The notes below the pieces were generated by a model. That model worked only from the letters and a program-made list of their open reading frames with translations. It searched no databases and had not been told where the DNA came from. The position numbers were made by a program, and so were the translations under genes. Positions 1 through 7,615 of a stretch of DNA of 55,325 nucleotides are shown here, piece by piece; the stretch's first letter is position 1, and each line of letters starts with the position of its first letter. Origin of the DNA: a bacterium (lineage in GTDB: Bacteria > Babelota > Babeliae > Babelales > Vermiphilaceae). The stretch is from positions 1 to 55,325 of the forward strand of contig JAKBEL010000019.1 of assembly GCA_021833825.1 (NCBI GenBank). The letters run 5' to 3'.

Positions 1-2
1 TC

Positions 3-89
3 AAGGTGGCAATCGTTGCTGTTATGCATAAGCTCATTATTTTGGCTAACACAATATTAAAAAAAGGGCAGCCGTGCAAAGTTTATTAG
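3..89 (+). CDS. IS110-family transposase, C-terminal end only (cut by window start)
   Basis: The only long reading at the left edge gives 28 residues before a TAG stop, beginning KVAIVAVMHKLIILANTILK. This matches my knowledge of the extreme C-terminus of IS110-type transposases, where a KVA-x-VAVMRKL-hydrophobic-N-x-LL-K pattern ends the Transposase_20 domain. These enzymes use a RuvC-like DEDD N-terminal domain, which would lie outside the window. There is no start codon because the gene is cut by the boundary. The family call rests on a short stretch, so moderate confidence. IS110-type elements lack the usual terminal inverted repeats, so the right end of the element cannot be placed precisely; it probably lies between here and the repeat that begins near 123. 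Confidence 0.6.
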   Translation, partial: KVAIVAVMHKLIILANTILKKGQPCKVY

Positions 90-122
90 AATAAAATAGT
101 TGACTTTTAACACAATCACTAC

Positions 123-182
123 GCCCAAGCGAGTGGCGGAATTTCGCGCCATATGACGGCTCTCAAGCCGTCAAGCGCTTCA
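123..182. repeat. Dispersed hairpin repeat, family A, copy 1
   Basis: Contains the core GCGGAATTTCGCG followed by the hairpin GACGGCT-CTCA-AGCCGTC (155-172) and a GCGCTT tail. Related copies lie at 6391-6460 and 33846-33912. It sits directly downstream of the trpS stop codon, but no T-run follows the stem in the trpS direction, so it is not a classical intrinsic terminator. Confidence 0.75.
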
Positions 183-1193
<1,011 letters not shown>

Positions 1194-1327
1194 TTAAATT
1201 TGATACATGATAACCCCATTATGCCAACAAATAGACCATTCGTCTCTTATTTTTTAGCATTTTTAACATAATACAAAATGCTTTGCAGGTTAAAAGCGCC
1301 AAAAAATTTCTATTTGAAACATATGTG

Positions 1328-1357
1328 TTGACGATTAAAAGCTATTCCTGCTACTCT
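1328..1357 (+). promoter_or_regulatory. Sigma70-type promoter of the first secreted-protein gene
   Basis: TTGACG (1328-1333), an 18-base spacer, and TACTCT (1352-1357). The surrounding sequence aligns with the promoters of the three paralogous genes downstream (GCTACTCTTATAAAAG here against GCTATACTTATTATAAG there), so the promoter probably shares their ancestry. Confidence 0.55.
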
Positions 1358-1407
1358 TATAAAAGAATAGTTTCAGATATAAGATATCTTTACATAGGAG
1401 AAGATAG

Positions 1408-1989
1408 ATGAAGAGATTTACAATAGCTACGTTAATAGTATTAACGCTGTGCATACAACAGAACCATGCAGCCGCTGGTAGATTTACACAAAATATTGGT
1501 CGCTGGACCGAACAGGCTGGATCACACTTTAGACCAACTCAATGGATGAGAAATACTGGCCCAAGATTTGATGCATTTACCCAAGGTGTTAGGCAATCTG
1601 CAAAACCAGCTGCCGCTGGAGCTACAGGGCTTGCCGGATTAGCAGCGCTTCAATATCTGTATAATAATCCAGAGATCGCTCAGAATTTCCAACAATCGAT
1701 GGCTCCTTCAAATATCGCCTTACAACAGAGATCTAATTATCTCTTTAACATGATGCCAACCCGAGATAGTTTAAGCAATCTGTATAACAGAGGCAGCAAT
1801 CTCTATAGCAGAGCGCTAGAACATGATAGCATCCAAAGAACAGGAAAGGCATTTAATAGAATGTATGGCCAAGCAAGTGATAGTTTTCAAAGAACAAAAG
1901 AAGATATCAGTAGAGGATATCAACAAGCGCGCGATAGCGAATGGGCTCGTAGAATAAGAGATTATTGGAAACCTCAAGGTGAGCAATAG
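1408..1989 (+). CDS. Secreted protein of unknown function, first of a four-gene array
   Basis: I do not recognise a known family. The 193-residue product begins with a convincing Sec signal peptide (MKRFTIATLIVLTLCIQ, cleavage likely after the alanines near residues 21-23). The mature part is rich in Gln, Arg, Asn and Tyr, with a short Ala/Gly-rich hydrophobic stretch around residues 69-85, then a polar, probably helical tail with loosely repeated N-x-Y/L-S/Y-R units (SNLYNRGSNLYSR). The order of signal peptide, basic aromatic segment, Ala/Gly-rich segment and long helical tail is the same as in the next three genes, so it looks like a distant relative. AGGAG lies 7-8 bases before the ATG. 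A strong terminator follows. Probably envelope-located or exported to a host; that is inference. Confidence 0.8.
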   Translation: MKRFTIATLIVLTLCIQQNHAAAGRFTQNIGRWTEQAGSHFRPTQWMRNTGPRFDAFTQGVRQSAKPAAAGATGLAGLAALQYLYNNPEIAQNFQQSMAPSNIALQQRSNYLFNMMPTRDSLSNLYNRGSNLYSRALEHDSIQRTGKAFNRMYGQASDSFQRTKEDISRGYQQARDSEWARRIRDYWKPQGEQ

Positions 1990-2015
1990 TAAATATCACC
2001 AAAAAAGAGATTTTC

Positions 2016-2050
2016 AAGCGGCACGGGTTAATTCCTGTGCCGCTTTTTTT
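2016..2050 (+). terminator. Intrinsic terminator after first secreted-protein gene
   Basis: GCGGCACGGG, loop TTAATT, then CCTGTGCCGC and seven T. The same hairpin, nearly base for base, recurs after the three following genes (3391, 4782, 6296). Confidence 0.9.
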
Positions 2051-2062
2051 ACCTCAAACCAA

Positions 2063-2735
2063 ACTATAGTCATATGCAATAGATATGCTAGAATAATCTC
2101 AAGTTTATTCATTTGGAGTTCAGCACAAAGATCATCCTGAGGACCCTACGAAGCTCAACCTGTCCCCCGAAGTTTTAACGTAGGATGGAAGAGCGAAGTA
2201 TGGGCATTGTTTTTACATAATAGCAACGCCACGCAGGTTCAAAACAAGAACATTTCAATTTGAAAAAGAAAACTGTTTAACGCGGTGTGCAATTTTGCTA
2301 TACTTATTATAAGATATATTCAATTATAAAACCTAATACCAGGAGTATTATATGAAAAAGATAACATCACTGACCCTTATGGCCTTAACGCTCTGCCTAC
2401 AGCATGAGAGCCATGCAATGTATAGCGGATTGCGCAATTACGCAACTCAATTTGGTAACCGCATCGGACAGCAATGCACACGACTATATAATCAGGGAGC
2501 ACAACGATTTGCACCAACATATCAAAGATTGACAACAGGAGCTCGACAACAATTAAGCAATTTCAGACCACAAGCCCCTCAATGGTATAGCGCTGCACGC
2601 AACTGGGGACAAAACTTAAACTTACCAACTGCACGTACTGCTGCATTAGGATTGGGATTAGGCGGCGCTGGATTAGGGGCCGCATATTTGCAACGTCCAG
2701 ATCTTTTGGGTGTTGTGAAGGCTCAAGAGGAGGAA
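2063..2735 (+). repeat. Long direct repeat, unit 1 (upstream region plus 5' part of gene)
   Basis: From ACTATAGTCATATG through the promoter and about the first 115 codons of the following gene, this stretch is almost identical to 3427-4095. A third, shorter copy (promoter plus gene start) lies at about 5195-5700, and the leading 50 bases recur once more at about 6340-6390. Within the unit, 2117-2205 holds a small internal element (CATCCTGAGGACCCTACGAAGC and onward) that is also present in unit 2 at 3483-3570. Confidence 0.85.
2276..2304 (+). promoter_or_regulatory. Promoter of second secreted-protein gene
   Basis: TTAACG (2277-2282), 16-base spacer, TATACT (2299-2304). The same bases occur before the gene at 3718. 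The equivalent -35 before the gene at 5319 is the consensus-like TTGACG. Confidence 0.65.
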
Positions 2736-3365
2736 ATGCCTTCTGAAGCACCTTTGGGTGTTGTTAATGAAATCAGTACATTTAATAACATAAAATCACA
2801 GTTGGAAAATCTAAAAAATGAGCTTTCTCAAGCTGACACTCTAAATAAAGTAAATGAACTAAGATGGAAATTATTTTCATTCATACACGAACATGAAAAC
2901 AATCTAGACCCTCTAAATCGACAAAATTATACCACCCTTGTAAATGAATGGTTAAATAAGAGATATAATGGAAATCTTTATCAAGAATTATATAAAGAGT
3001 CCCCACAATTTGCTACCGCTACCAATGAAGAGGTAAGGGAATTTTTATCTGATGCTATTAAATTTGACATTTCACTGGCTAATGGAATATTTAATAACAA
3101 ATTCAAAATGCAACTTTATCAAAAAATAGAAATCCCTGATGTCTATAGAAAATTCTTTAGAGATATTAGCAAAGATAATGCACTGAAATCAAAGTTTATC
3201 ACAGCTATTGATGATATCAGAAACAAAGCATTTAAAAACATAGAAAAAGAATCAATGCCACTCGATGAGCAACAAAATGCAAAAAACAATGTGAATAGCC
3301 TCCTCAATGAGATTTCCAAAGAAATACAGGGCTCATCATCATGGTGGAGCTACTTCGGGTATTAA
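2352..3365 (+). CDS. Secreted paralogous protein A1, unknown function
   Basis: No known family recognised. The 337-residue product opens with a signal peptide (MKKITSLTLMALTLCLQ, likely cleavage after SHA near residue 22). Then follows a basic, aromatic N-terminal domain to about residue 90 with NQGAQRFAPTYQRLTTGA, a Gly/Ala-rich hydrophobic stretch near 94-112 (LGLGLGGAGLGAAY) that could insert in a membrane, an acidic linker, and a charged, mostly helical C-terminal domain ending SSSWWSYFGY. The signal peptide and N-terminal domain are almost identical to those of the next two genes. The C-terminal domain matches only the third paralogue (5319), not the second. AGGAG precedes the ATG by 7 bases. 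Candidate exported effector or surface protein, by inference from architecture and amplification. Confidence 0.85.
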   Translation: MKKITSLTLMALTLCLQHESHAMYSGLRNYATQFGNRIGQQCTRLYNQGAQRFAPTYQRLTTGARQQLSNFRPQAPQWYSAARNWGQNLNLPTARTAALGLGLGGAGLGAAYLQRPDLLGVVKAQEEEMPSEAPLGVVNEISTFNNIKSQLENLKNELSQADTLNKVNELRWKLFSFIHEHENNLDPLNRQNYTTLVNEWLNKRYNGNLYQELYKESPQFATATNEEVREFLSDAIKFDISLANGIFNNKFKMQLYQKIEIPDVYRKFFRDISKDNALKSKFITAIDDIRNKAFKNIEKESMPLDEQQNAKNNVNSLLNEISKEIQGSSSWWSYFGY

Positions 3366-3390
3366 AATTATTCGACTCGCATAATATTTC

Positions 3391-3424
3391 AAAAGGCATG
3401 GGTTAATTCCTATGCCGCTTTTTT
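3391..3424 (+). terminator. Intrinsic terminator after paralogue A1
   Basis: GGCATGGG, loop TTAATT, CCTATGCC then GCTTTTTT. The A-T pair replacing the C-G pair seen in the sister terminators is changed on both arms (CATG/CTATG against CACG/CTGTG), keeping the stem paired. Confidence 0.85.
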
Positions 3425-3426
3425 AC

Positions 3427-4095
3427 ACTATAGTCATATGCGATAGATGCGCTAGAATAATCTCAAGGCCATTCATTTGGGGAGTTCAGCACAAAGATCA
3501 TCCTGAGGACCCTACGAAGCTCAACCTGTCCCCCGAAGTTTTAACGTAGGAGGGAAAAGCGAAGTATGGCTATTATTTTTACATAATAATAGCGCCACGC
3601 AGGTTCAAAACAAAAACATTTCAATTTGAAAAAGAAAACTGTTTAACGCGGTGTGCAATTTTGCTATACTTATTATAAGATATATTCAATTATAAAACCT
3701 AATACCAGGAGTATTATATGAAAAAGATAACATCACTGACCCTTATGGCCTTAACGCTCTGCCTACAGCATGAGAGCCATGCAATGTATAGTGGATTGCG
3801 CAATTACGCAACTCAATTTGGTAACCGCATCGGACAGCAATGCACACGACTATATAATCAGGGAGCACAACGATTTGCACCAACATATCAAAGATTGACA
3901 ACAGGAGCTCGACAACAGTTAAGCAATTTCAGACCACAAGCCTCTCAATGGTATAGCGCTGCACGCAACTGGAGACAAAACTTAAACTTACCAACTGCAC
4001 GTGCTACTGCTTTAGGATTGGGAGCTGGGCTTACAACTGCTGCTTATGTACAACACCCATATTTTCTAGGTGCTGTAAAAGCTGAAGAGGAGAAT
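3427..4095 (+). repeat. Long direct repeat, unit 2
   Basis: Second copy of the unit described at 2063-2735. It runs from ACTATAGTCATATG through promoter, signal peptide and N-terminal domain; similarity stops soon after the Gly/Ala-rich segment of the encoded protein. Confidence 0.85.
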
Positions 4096-4692
4096 AACCC
4101 AGCCTATGAACGTGCTAAACTTGATCTTTTTCAACTTAACAATGCAATCTCTAATATTAACCAACGCAATCTATATAATCTTCCCATGTTTATAGACAAC
4201 GCATACAAGTTCGCAATGGAATTCATAAAGAATCATCTCGACACTGCAGACTTAACTATTCAAGATAAATTTCGAAATCTTGTGCTCACCATGGAAAATA
4301 AGATCTCGGAATTCTCTGACATTAATGATAACAGGAGCGCAGCAGAAAAAATAAAATTTCTTGAAACGCTTCCGCCTAGAGATCTAAGAGAGATGTTAGT
4401 AGAGAATAAGATAGCAATTGGCATCCTTCAAAGAAACTTTTTTGAGAACATTCCATGGGGAATAACACAATCTCAAAAACGCAAAATAATCCTTACTGAC
4501 AAATCAAAAGAATTTTTGAATAGAATAAAAAATAGTAATACCCTCAAAATAGCTTTCACCGAAGTTATGAATGATCTTAAAAGTGATATTATAAATAACA
4601 TTATAAATCAAGAAATAACAGATAAAGAGAGGCGCCTGGATGAACAAGCGATTAAAATTATCGATGAAATATTAACAAACATAAGTCGGTAG
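3718..4692 (+). CDS. Secreted paralogous protein A2, unknown function
   Basis: The 324-residue product has the same signal peptide and N-terminal domain as A1 (differences of only a few residues over about 95), then a Gly/Ala/Thr hydrophobic segment (LGLGAGLTTAAY). From about residue 125 to the end the sequence is unlike A1 and A3: a charged helical domain with no SWWSYFGY ending, finishing TNISR. It therefore combines a conserved delivery module with a different payload-like domain. The promoter, AGGAG ribosome binding site and start context are identical to A1. Function unknown; no catalytic motif is visible. Confidence 0.85.
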   Translation: MKKITSLTLMALTLCLQHESHAMYSGLRNYATQFGNRIGQQCTRLYNQGAQRFAPTYQRLTTGARQQLSNFRPQASQWYSAARNWRQNLNLPTARATALGLGAGLTTAAYVQHPYFLGAVKAEEENNPAYERAKLDLFQLNNAISNINQRNLYNLPMFIDNAYKFAMEFIKNHLDTADLTIQDKFRNLVLTMENKISEFSDINDNRSAAEKIKFLETLPPRDLREMLVENKIAIGILQRNFFENIPWGITQSQKRKIILTDKSKEFLNRIKNSNTLKIAFTEVMNDLKSDIINNIINQEITDKERRLDEQAIKIIDEILTNISR

Positions 4693-4781
4693 TTATAAAA
4701 CCTAATCCCCTAAATAATTTATTTAACAATCAATTCATAATTCTTTATCGAAATGATTACAAACGAATCAACATAATATTT

Positions 4782-4816
4782 AAAAAGGCACGGGTTAATT
4801 CCTGTGCCCCTTTTTT
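4782..4816 (+). terminator. Intrinsic terminator after paralogue A2
   Basis: GGCACGGG, loop TTAATT, CCTGTGCC then CCTTTTTT. It lies about 90 bases after the stop codon, further than in the sister genes. Confidence 0.85.
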
Positions 4817-4841
4817 ACATCAGACCAAACTAAATTTTCAT

Positions 4842-5160
4842 TAGACTTCTTCTGAAACAAACAACTTTATAAAAAATGAATAACTCAGGTTCCGTTCGTG
4901 CTGCCTGTGCGCCATAGCTCTTTAAGCGACGGAAGAAGTTATCACAAGCACTGGGTGCACAGTAATAGTATCAAAGGCTGTGCGACTCATTCAAATATAC
5001 AAAGTATAAAACTCGACATAATCTGTAAATTTACAACCCAATAATGTTATTATAAACCTATGCCATCTACTCTTCGATACTATCGCTACGCGCTTACAGC
5101 CATTTGCAATAACTTCCTCCGTCGCTTAAGGAGCTAAGGCGGACAGGCAAAGCGAACGAA
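4842..5160. repeat. Composite dispersed element: IS-end-like motif plus inverted-pair repeat C, copy 1
   Basis: This fills most of the 626-base gap between paralogues A2 and A3. It begins with TAGACTTCTTCTGAAAC, which matches the end of the IS element at 55211. Next comes an arm starting CCGTTCGTGCTG (about 4891), and a matching inverted arm ending in GCGAACG near 5158. Both arms carry the module AGCTC-TTTAAGCGACGG or its complement, plus GTTATNNCAA and GATAGTATC or its complement. Between the arms is an AT-rich core with TTTACAACCCAATAAT, also found in the copy at 45556. No coding sequence is visible inside. Confidence 0.75.
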
Positions 5161-5255
5161 AATTTTGAAACAACAGTCTTTACATAATAATAATTCTCCA
5201 CAGGTTCAAAGTCAAGATCATTTCAATTTGAAAAGAAAATTGTTTGACGGTGGAG

Positions 5256-5283
5256 GTCATTTTGCTATACTTATTATAAGATA
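5256..5283 (+). promoter_or_regulatory. Promoter of third paralogue
   Basis: TTGACG, 16-base spacer, TATACT (TATACT near 5265-5270). Compared with the promoters of A1 and A2 the -35 differs by one base (TTGACG against TTAACG), and the spacer sequence has diverged (GTGGAGGTCATTTTGC). Confidence 0.6.
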
Positions 5284-5318
5284 TATTCAATTATAAAACC
5301 TAATGATAGGACTATTAT

Positions 5319-6269
5319 ATGAAAAAGATAACATCACTCACCCTTATGGCCTTAACGCTCTGCCTACAGCATGAGAGCCATGCAATGTATAGTGGATTGC
5401 GCAATTATGCGGGTCGCATCGGACAGCAATGCACACGACTATATAATCAAGGGGCACAACGAATTGCACCAGCATATCAAACATTGACAACAGGTTTTGG
5501 CCAACGTATAAGCAATTTCAGACCACAAGCCTCTCAATGGTTCCGTAATATGCAAGCATCTGCACGCAACTGGAGACCAAGCTTAAACTTGCCAACTGCA
5601 CGCACTGCTGCTTTAGGATTGGCATTAGGTGGTGCCGGATTAGGAGCAACTTATATGCAACGTCCAGATCTTTTTGGTGCTGCAAAAGCTGAAGAAGAGA
5701 CATCTACAGAAACATCTAATATAGTAGAGAGAAACTTAGACTATCTAACAAGTGTACTTTCTAAAACTGATATTAGCTTCGATCAATTAAAAAGACTGGA
5801 TTATTTTTTTATTCATGTCATAAACAATAAAGATCTTTATGCTATACATAAAGAACGTTATACTTCGCTTGCAAATAGATTTCTTAATAAGCAATATAAA
5901 GATATATCTCCAGCAAAATTCAAAGATGCTTCACTCGAAGATATAAAAGCTCTTTTAAACCATATTATTATACATGATATTTCGATTGCAAATATGATCG
6001 ACATAGAGACTTCACTTGACCTGCCTAATCTCAACTTAGAGTTACCGGAAGCACCTAAAAATTTCTTAAAAAATATTAGCAAAGACAATACACTGAAAGC
6101 AAAATTCATCACAGCTATTGATAATGTGAAAAATAATATCTTTGAAAGGATAAAAAAACTACCTCTCGATGAACAACAGAATGCAAAAGAAAACCTAAAT
6201 AGCCTCTTCAACAAGATCTCCAAAGAGATACAAGGTTCATCATCATGGTGGAGCTACTTCGGGTATTAA
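5319..6269 (+). CDS. Secreted paralogous protein A3, unknown function
   Basis: The 316-residue product has the A1/A2 signal peptide. Its N-terminal domain carries a small deletion (the TQFGN segment is missing) and an insertion near residues 70-76. The Gly/Ala-rich segment LALGGAGLGATY follows. The C-terminal domain is clearly related to that of A1: both share the DEQQNAK motif, ISKEIQGSSSWWSYFGY at the end, and ISKDN-LK-KFITAID before it. A3 is more diverged in its first 100 residues and in its promoter than A1 and A2 are from each other, while its tail pairs with A1. That pattern suggests segment exchange among copies. Function unknown. Confidence 0.85.
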   Translation: MKKITSLTLMALTLCLQHESHAMYSGLRNYAGRIGQQCTRLYNQGAQRIAPAYQTLTTGFGQRISNFRPQASQWFRNMQASARNWRPSLNLPTARTAALGLALGGAGLGATYMQRPDLFGAAKAEEETSTETSNIVERNLDYLTSVLSKTDISFDQLKRLDYFFIHVINNKDLYAIHKERYTSLANRFLNKQYKDISPAKFKDASLEDIKALLNHIIIHDISIANMIDIETSLDLPNLNLELPEAPKNFLKNISKDNTLKAKFITAIDNVKNNIFERIKKLPLDEQQNAKENLNSLFNKISKEIQGSSSWWSYFGY

Positions 6270-6295
6270 AAATCATTCGACTCGCATAATATTTC

Positions 6296-6330
6296 AAGCG
6301 GCACGGGTTAATTCCTGTGCCGCTTTTTTT
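6296..6330 (+). terminator. Intrinsic terminator after paralogue A3
   Basis: GCGGCACGGG, loop TTAATT, CCTGTGCCGC and a T-run, identical in stem and loop to the one at 2016. Confidence 0.9.
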
Positions 6331-6390
6331 ACATCACATCAACTATAGTCATATGCAACAGATATGCTAGAATAATCTCAAGTTTATTCA

Positions 6391-6460
6391 TTCGCCGTCG
6401 CTAAAATAAAGCTATGGCGGAATTTCGCGTAATACGACGACTTAAAAGTCGTCTAACGCT
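6391..6460. repeat. Dispersed hairpin repeat, family A, copy 2
   Basis: CCGTCGCT module, then GGCGGAATTTCGCG, then hairpin GACGACT-TAAA-AGTCGTC (6436-6453). Relative to copy 1 one pair in the stem is exchanged on both sides (G-C to A-T), so pairing is kept. It lies just upstream of the cdaA-like gene. Confidence 0.8.
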
Positions 6461-6477
6461 CAACAAAGGAATTGATA

Positions 6478-7266
6478 ATGCTAGAGCATACATCTGTTTT
6501 CCTCCTTATGGCAAAAGATATTCTTGAGATCAGCTTTTTAAGCATCATCTGCTATCACTTTTTATATTGGGTCAAACAGGATAACAAGCGGCCACTGCTT
6601 AACTTCTGTTATCTTTATGCCCTCATTTTTATTGTTTCATTTTTACTGCAACTGACCTCCCTGCTTGCTTTACTTGGAATGGCATTACCCTTTTTTCTTA
6701 CGACTATATCACTCATGCGTGCACGAATGGCAGAAAAACAGCTTGCATCATTCAATCAGAACCACATAGATAATAATCTGATCGAAGTTCTGGTACGCTT
6801 CTGTTTAACAGCAGAGCAGAACCTCCAGTTTATCATTGAACAGCATGTTAATGTACAAGAGATGCTCACTATTTCACTACCTTTACAGACAGCATGCACA
6901 AAAACAATTTTGCGTTATCTAATCGATTGTAATAGGTTCAATCCAGAACAATATATTCTTCTTGCTAGCAACGGCAAACTGCTGGCCATTAATGCAATCT
7001 GGCAAGAGAGCACAACGCAAGCAATGCCTGAACAACAACTCAAAGAGGCCTGCTACTATTTACAAGGGACCGATGCAATAGCCATCTATTTTAATCATGA
7101 ACAACGAACATTCACTCTCATACTCAATCAAAAAATATATCGATCATTAACCTCAACACAACTATTGCAAAGCATAGACTGGTACAGAAAAACTGACCAT
7201 CAAACAGAAGGATTTGGCCATGGACAGAAGATTAAAAAAGATCACCAAGAGCAATCTCTCTCTTAA
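6478..7266 (+). CDS. CdaA-like membrane protein with a degenerate diadenylate cyclase domain
   Basis: Position and architecture match CdaA, the membrane diadenylate cyclase that makes c-di-AMP: three hydrophobic helices (about residues 8-31, 44-60 and 61-79), a short coiled link, then a DAC-like domain (about 105-235), followed by a YbbR-like gene and glmM. The fold can be traced: NVQEMLTISLPLQTACTKTIL aligns with the GDYIETGIPLNAKVSSELL region of true enzymes. However, the catalytic motifs are gone. NPEQYILLASNGKLLA (155-170) replaces the DGA motif region, and QLKEACYYLQGTD (187-199) replaces GTRHRAA, so no RHR remains. The ATG at 6478 has AAAGGA 7 bases upstream and was preferred over an earlier TTG. 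Inference: a non-catalytic scaffold or regulator that still interacts with its operon partners. Confidence 0.7.
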   Translation: MLEHTSVFLLMAKDILEISFLSIICYHFLYWVKQDNKRPLLNFCYLYALIFIVSFLLQLTSLLALLGMALPFFLTTISLMRARMAEKQLASFNQNHIDNNLIEVLVRFCLTAEQNLQFIIEQHVNVQEMLTISLPLQTACTKTILRYLIDCNRFNPEQYILLASNGKLLAINAIWQESTTQAMPEQQLKEACYYLQGTDAIAIYFNHEQRTFTLILNQKIYRSLTSTQLLQSIDWYRKTDHQTEGFGHGQKIKKDHQEQSLS

Positions 7267-7591
7267 ATGCATTGCATCACTACTTGGCATATTTCTTTGG
7301 CTCACATATAGTAACCCGTTAGTGCAATGCCAACTACAGATACCTTTGTCGTTCTATCATATGACCGATGATATAAAGATCAGTTCGCCTGAATATCTCA
7401 CTGTTTTTTTGCAAACAGAACGGAAAACTCTTTATCTTGCAGATTTATCTAAATGTGCAGTACACATCGATGCACAACAGTTGAAAAAAGGGAACAATGA
7501 GGTCTTTATTACAGAACAAGATATCTATTTGCCTGAAACTATAGCCATGTTACACTATAGCCCAGTAACAATTACCATTGACGTTGAATAA
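7220..7591 (+). CDS. CdaR/YbbR-like protein, single domain
   Basis: The 123-residue product has a short cytoplasmic start, one membrane anchor (about residues 14-32, SLKCIASLLGIFLWLTYS) typical of YbbR proteins, and one extracytoplasmic beta-rich domain of about 85 residues. Firmicute CdaR proteins usually have several YbbR repeats, so this is a minimal version. In known systems CdaR binds CdaA and GlmM and modulates c-di-AMP synthesis. The ATG lies 7 bases after AAGGA; the gene overlaps the end of the cdaA-like gene by 47 bases, so the two are translationally linked. Assignment relies on the anchor motif and on context; the domain itself is divergent. Confidence 0.65.
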   Translation: MDRRLKKITKSNLSLKCIASLLGIFLWLTYSNPLVQCQLQIPLSFYHMTDDIKISSPEYLTVFLQTERKTLYLADLSKCAVHIDAQQLKKGNNEVFITEQDIYLPETIAMLHYSPVTITIDVE

Positions 7592-7615
7592 CCGCTCTTT
7601 TTAAAAGGATAGCTC

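Noticed and set aside
5858-6223. 121-residue minus-strand frame opposite secreted paralogue A3
   Set aside because: The plus-strand gene has promoter, ribosome binding site, paralogues and terminator; the opposite frame has none and its composition is that of a shadow.
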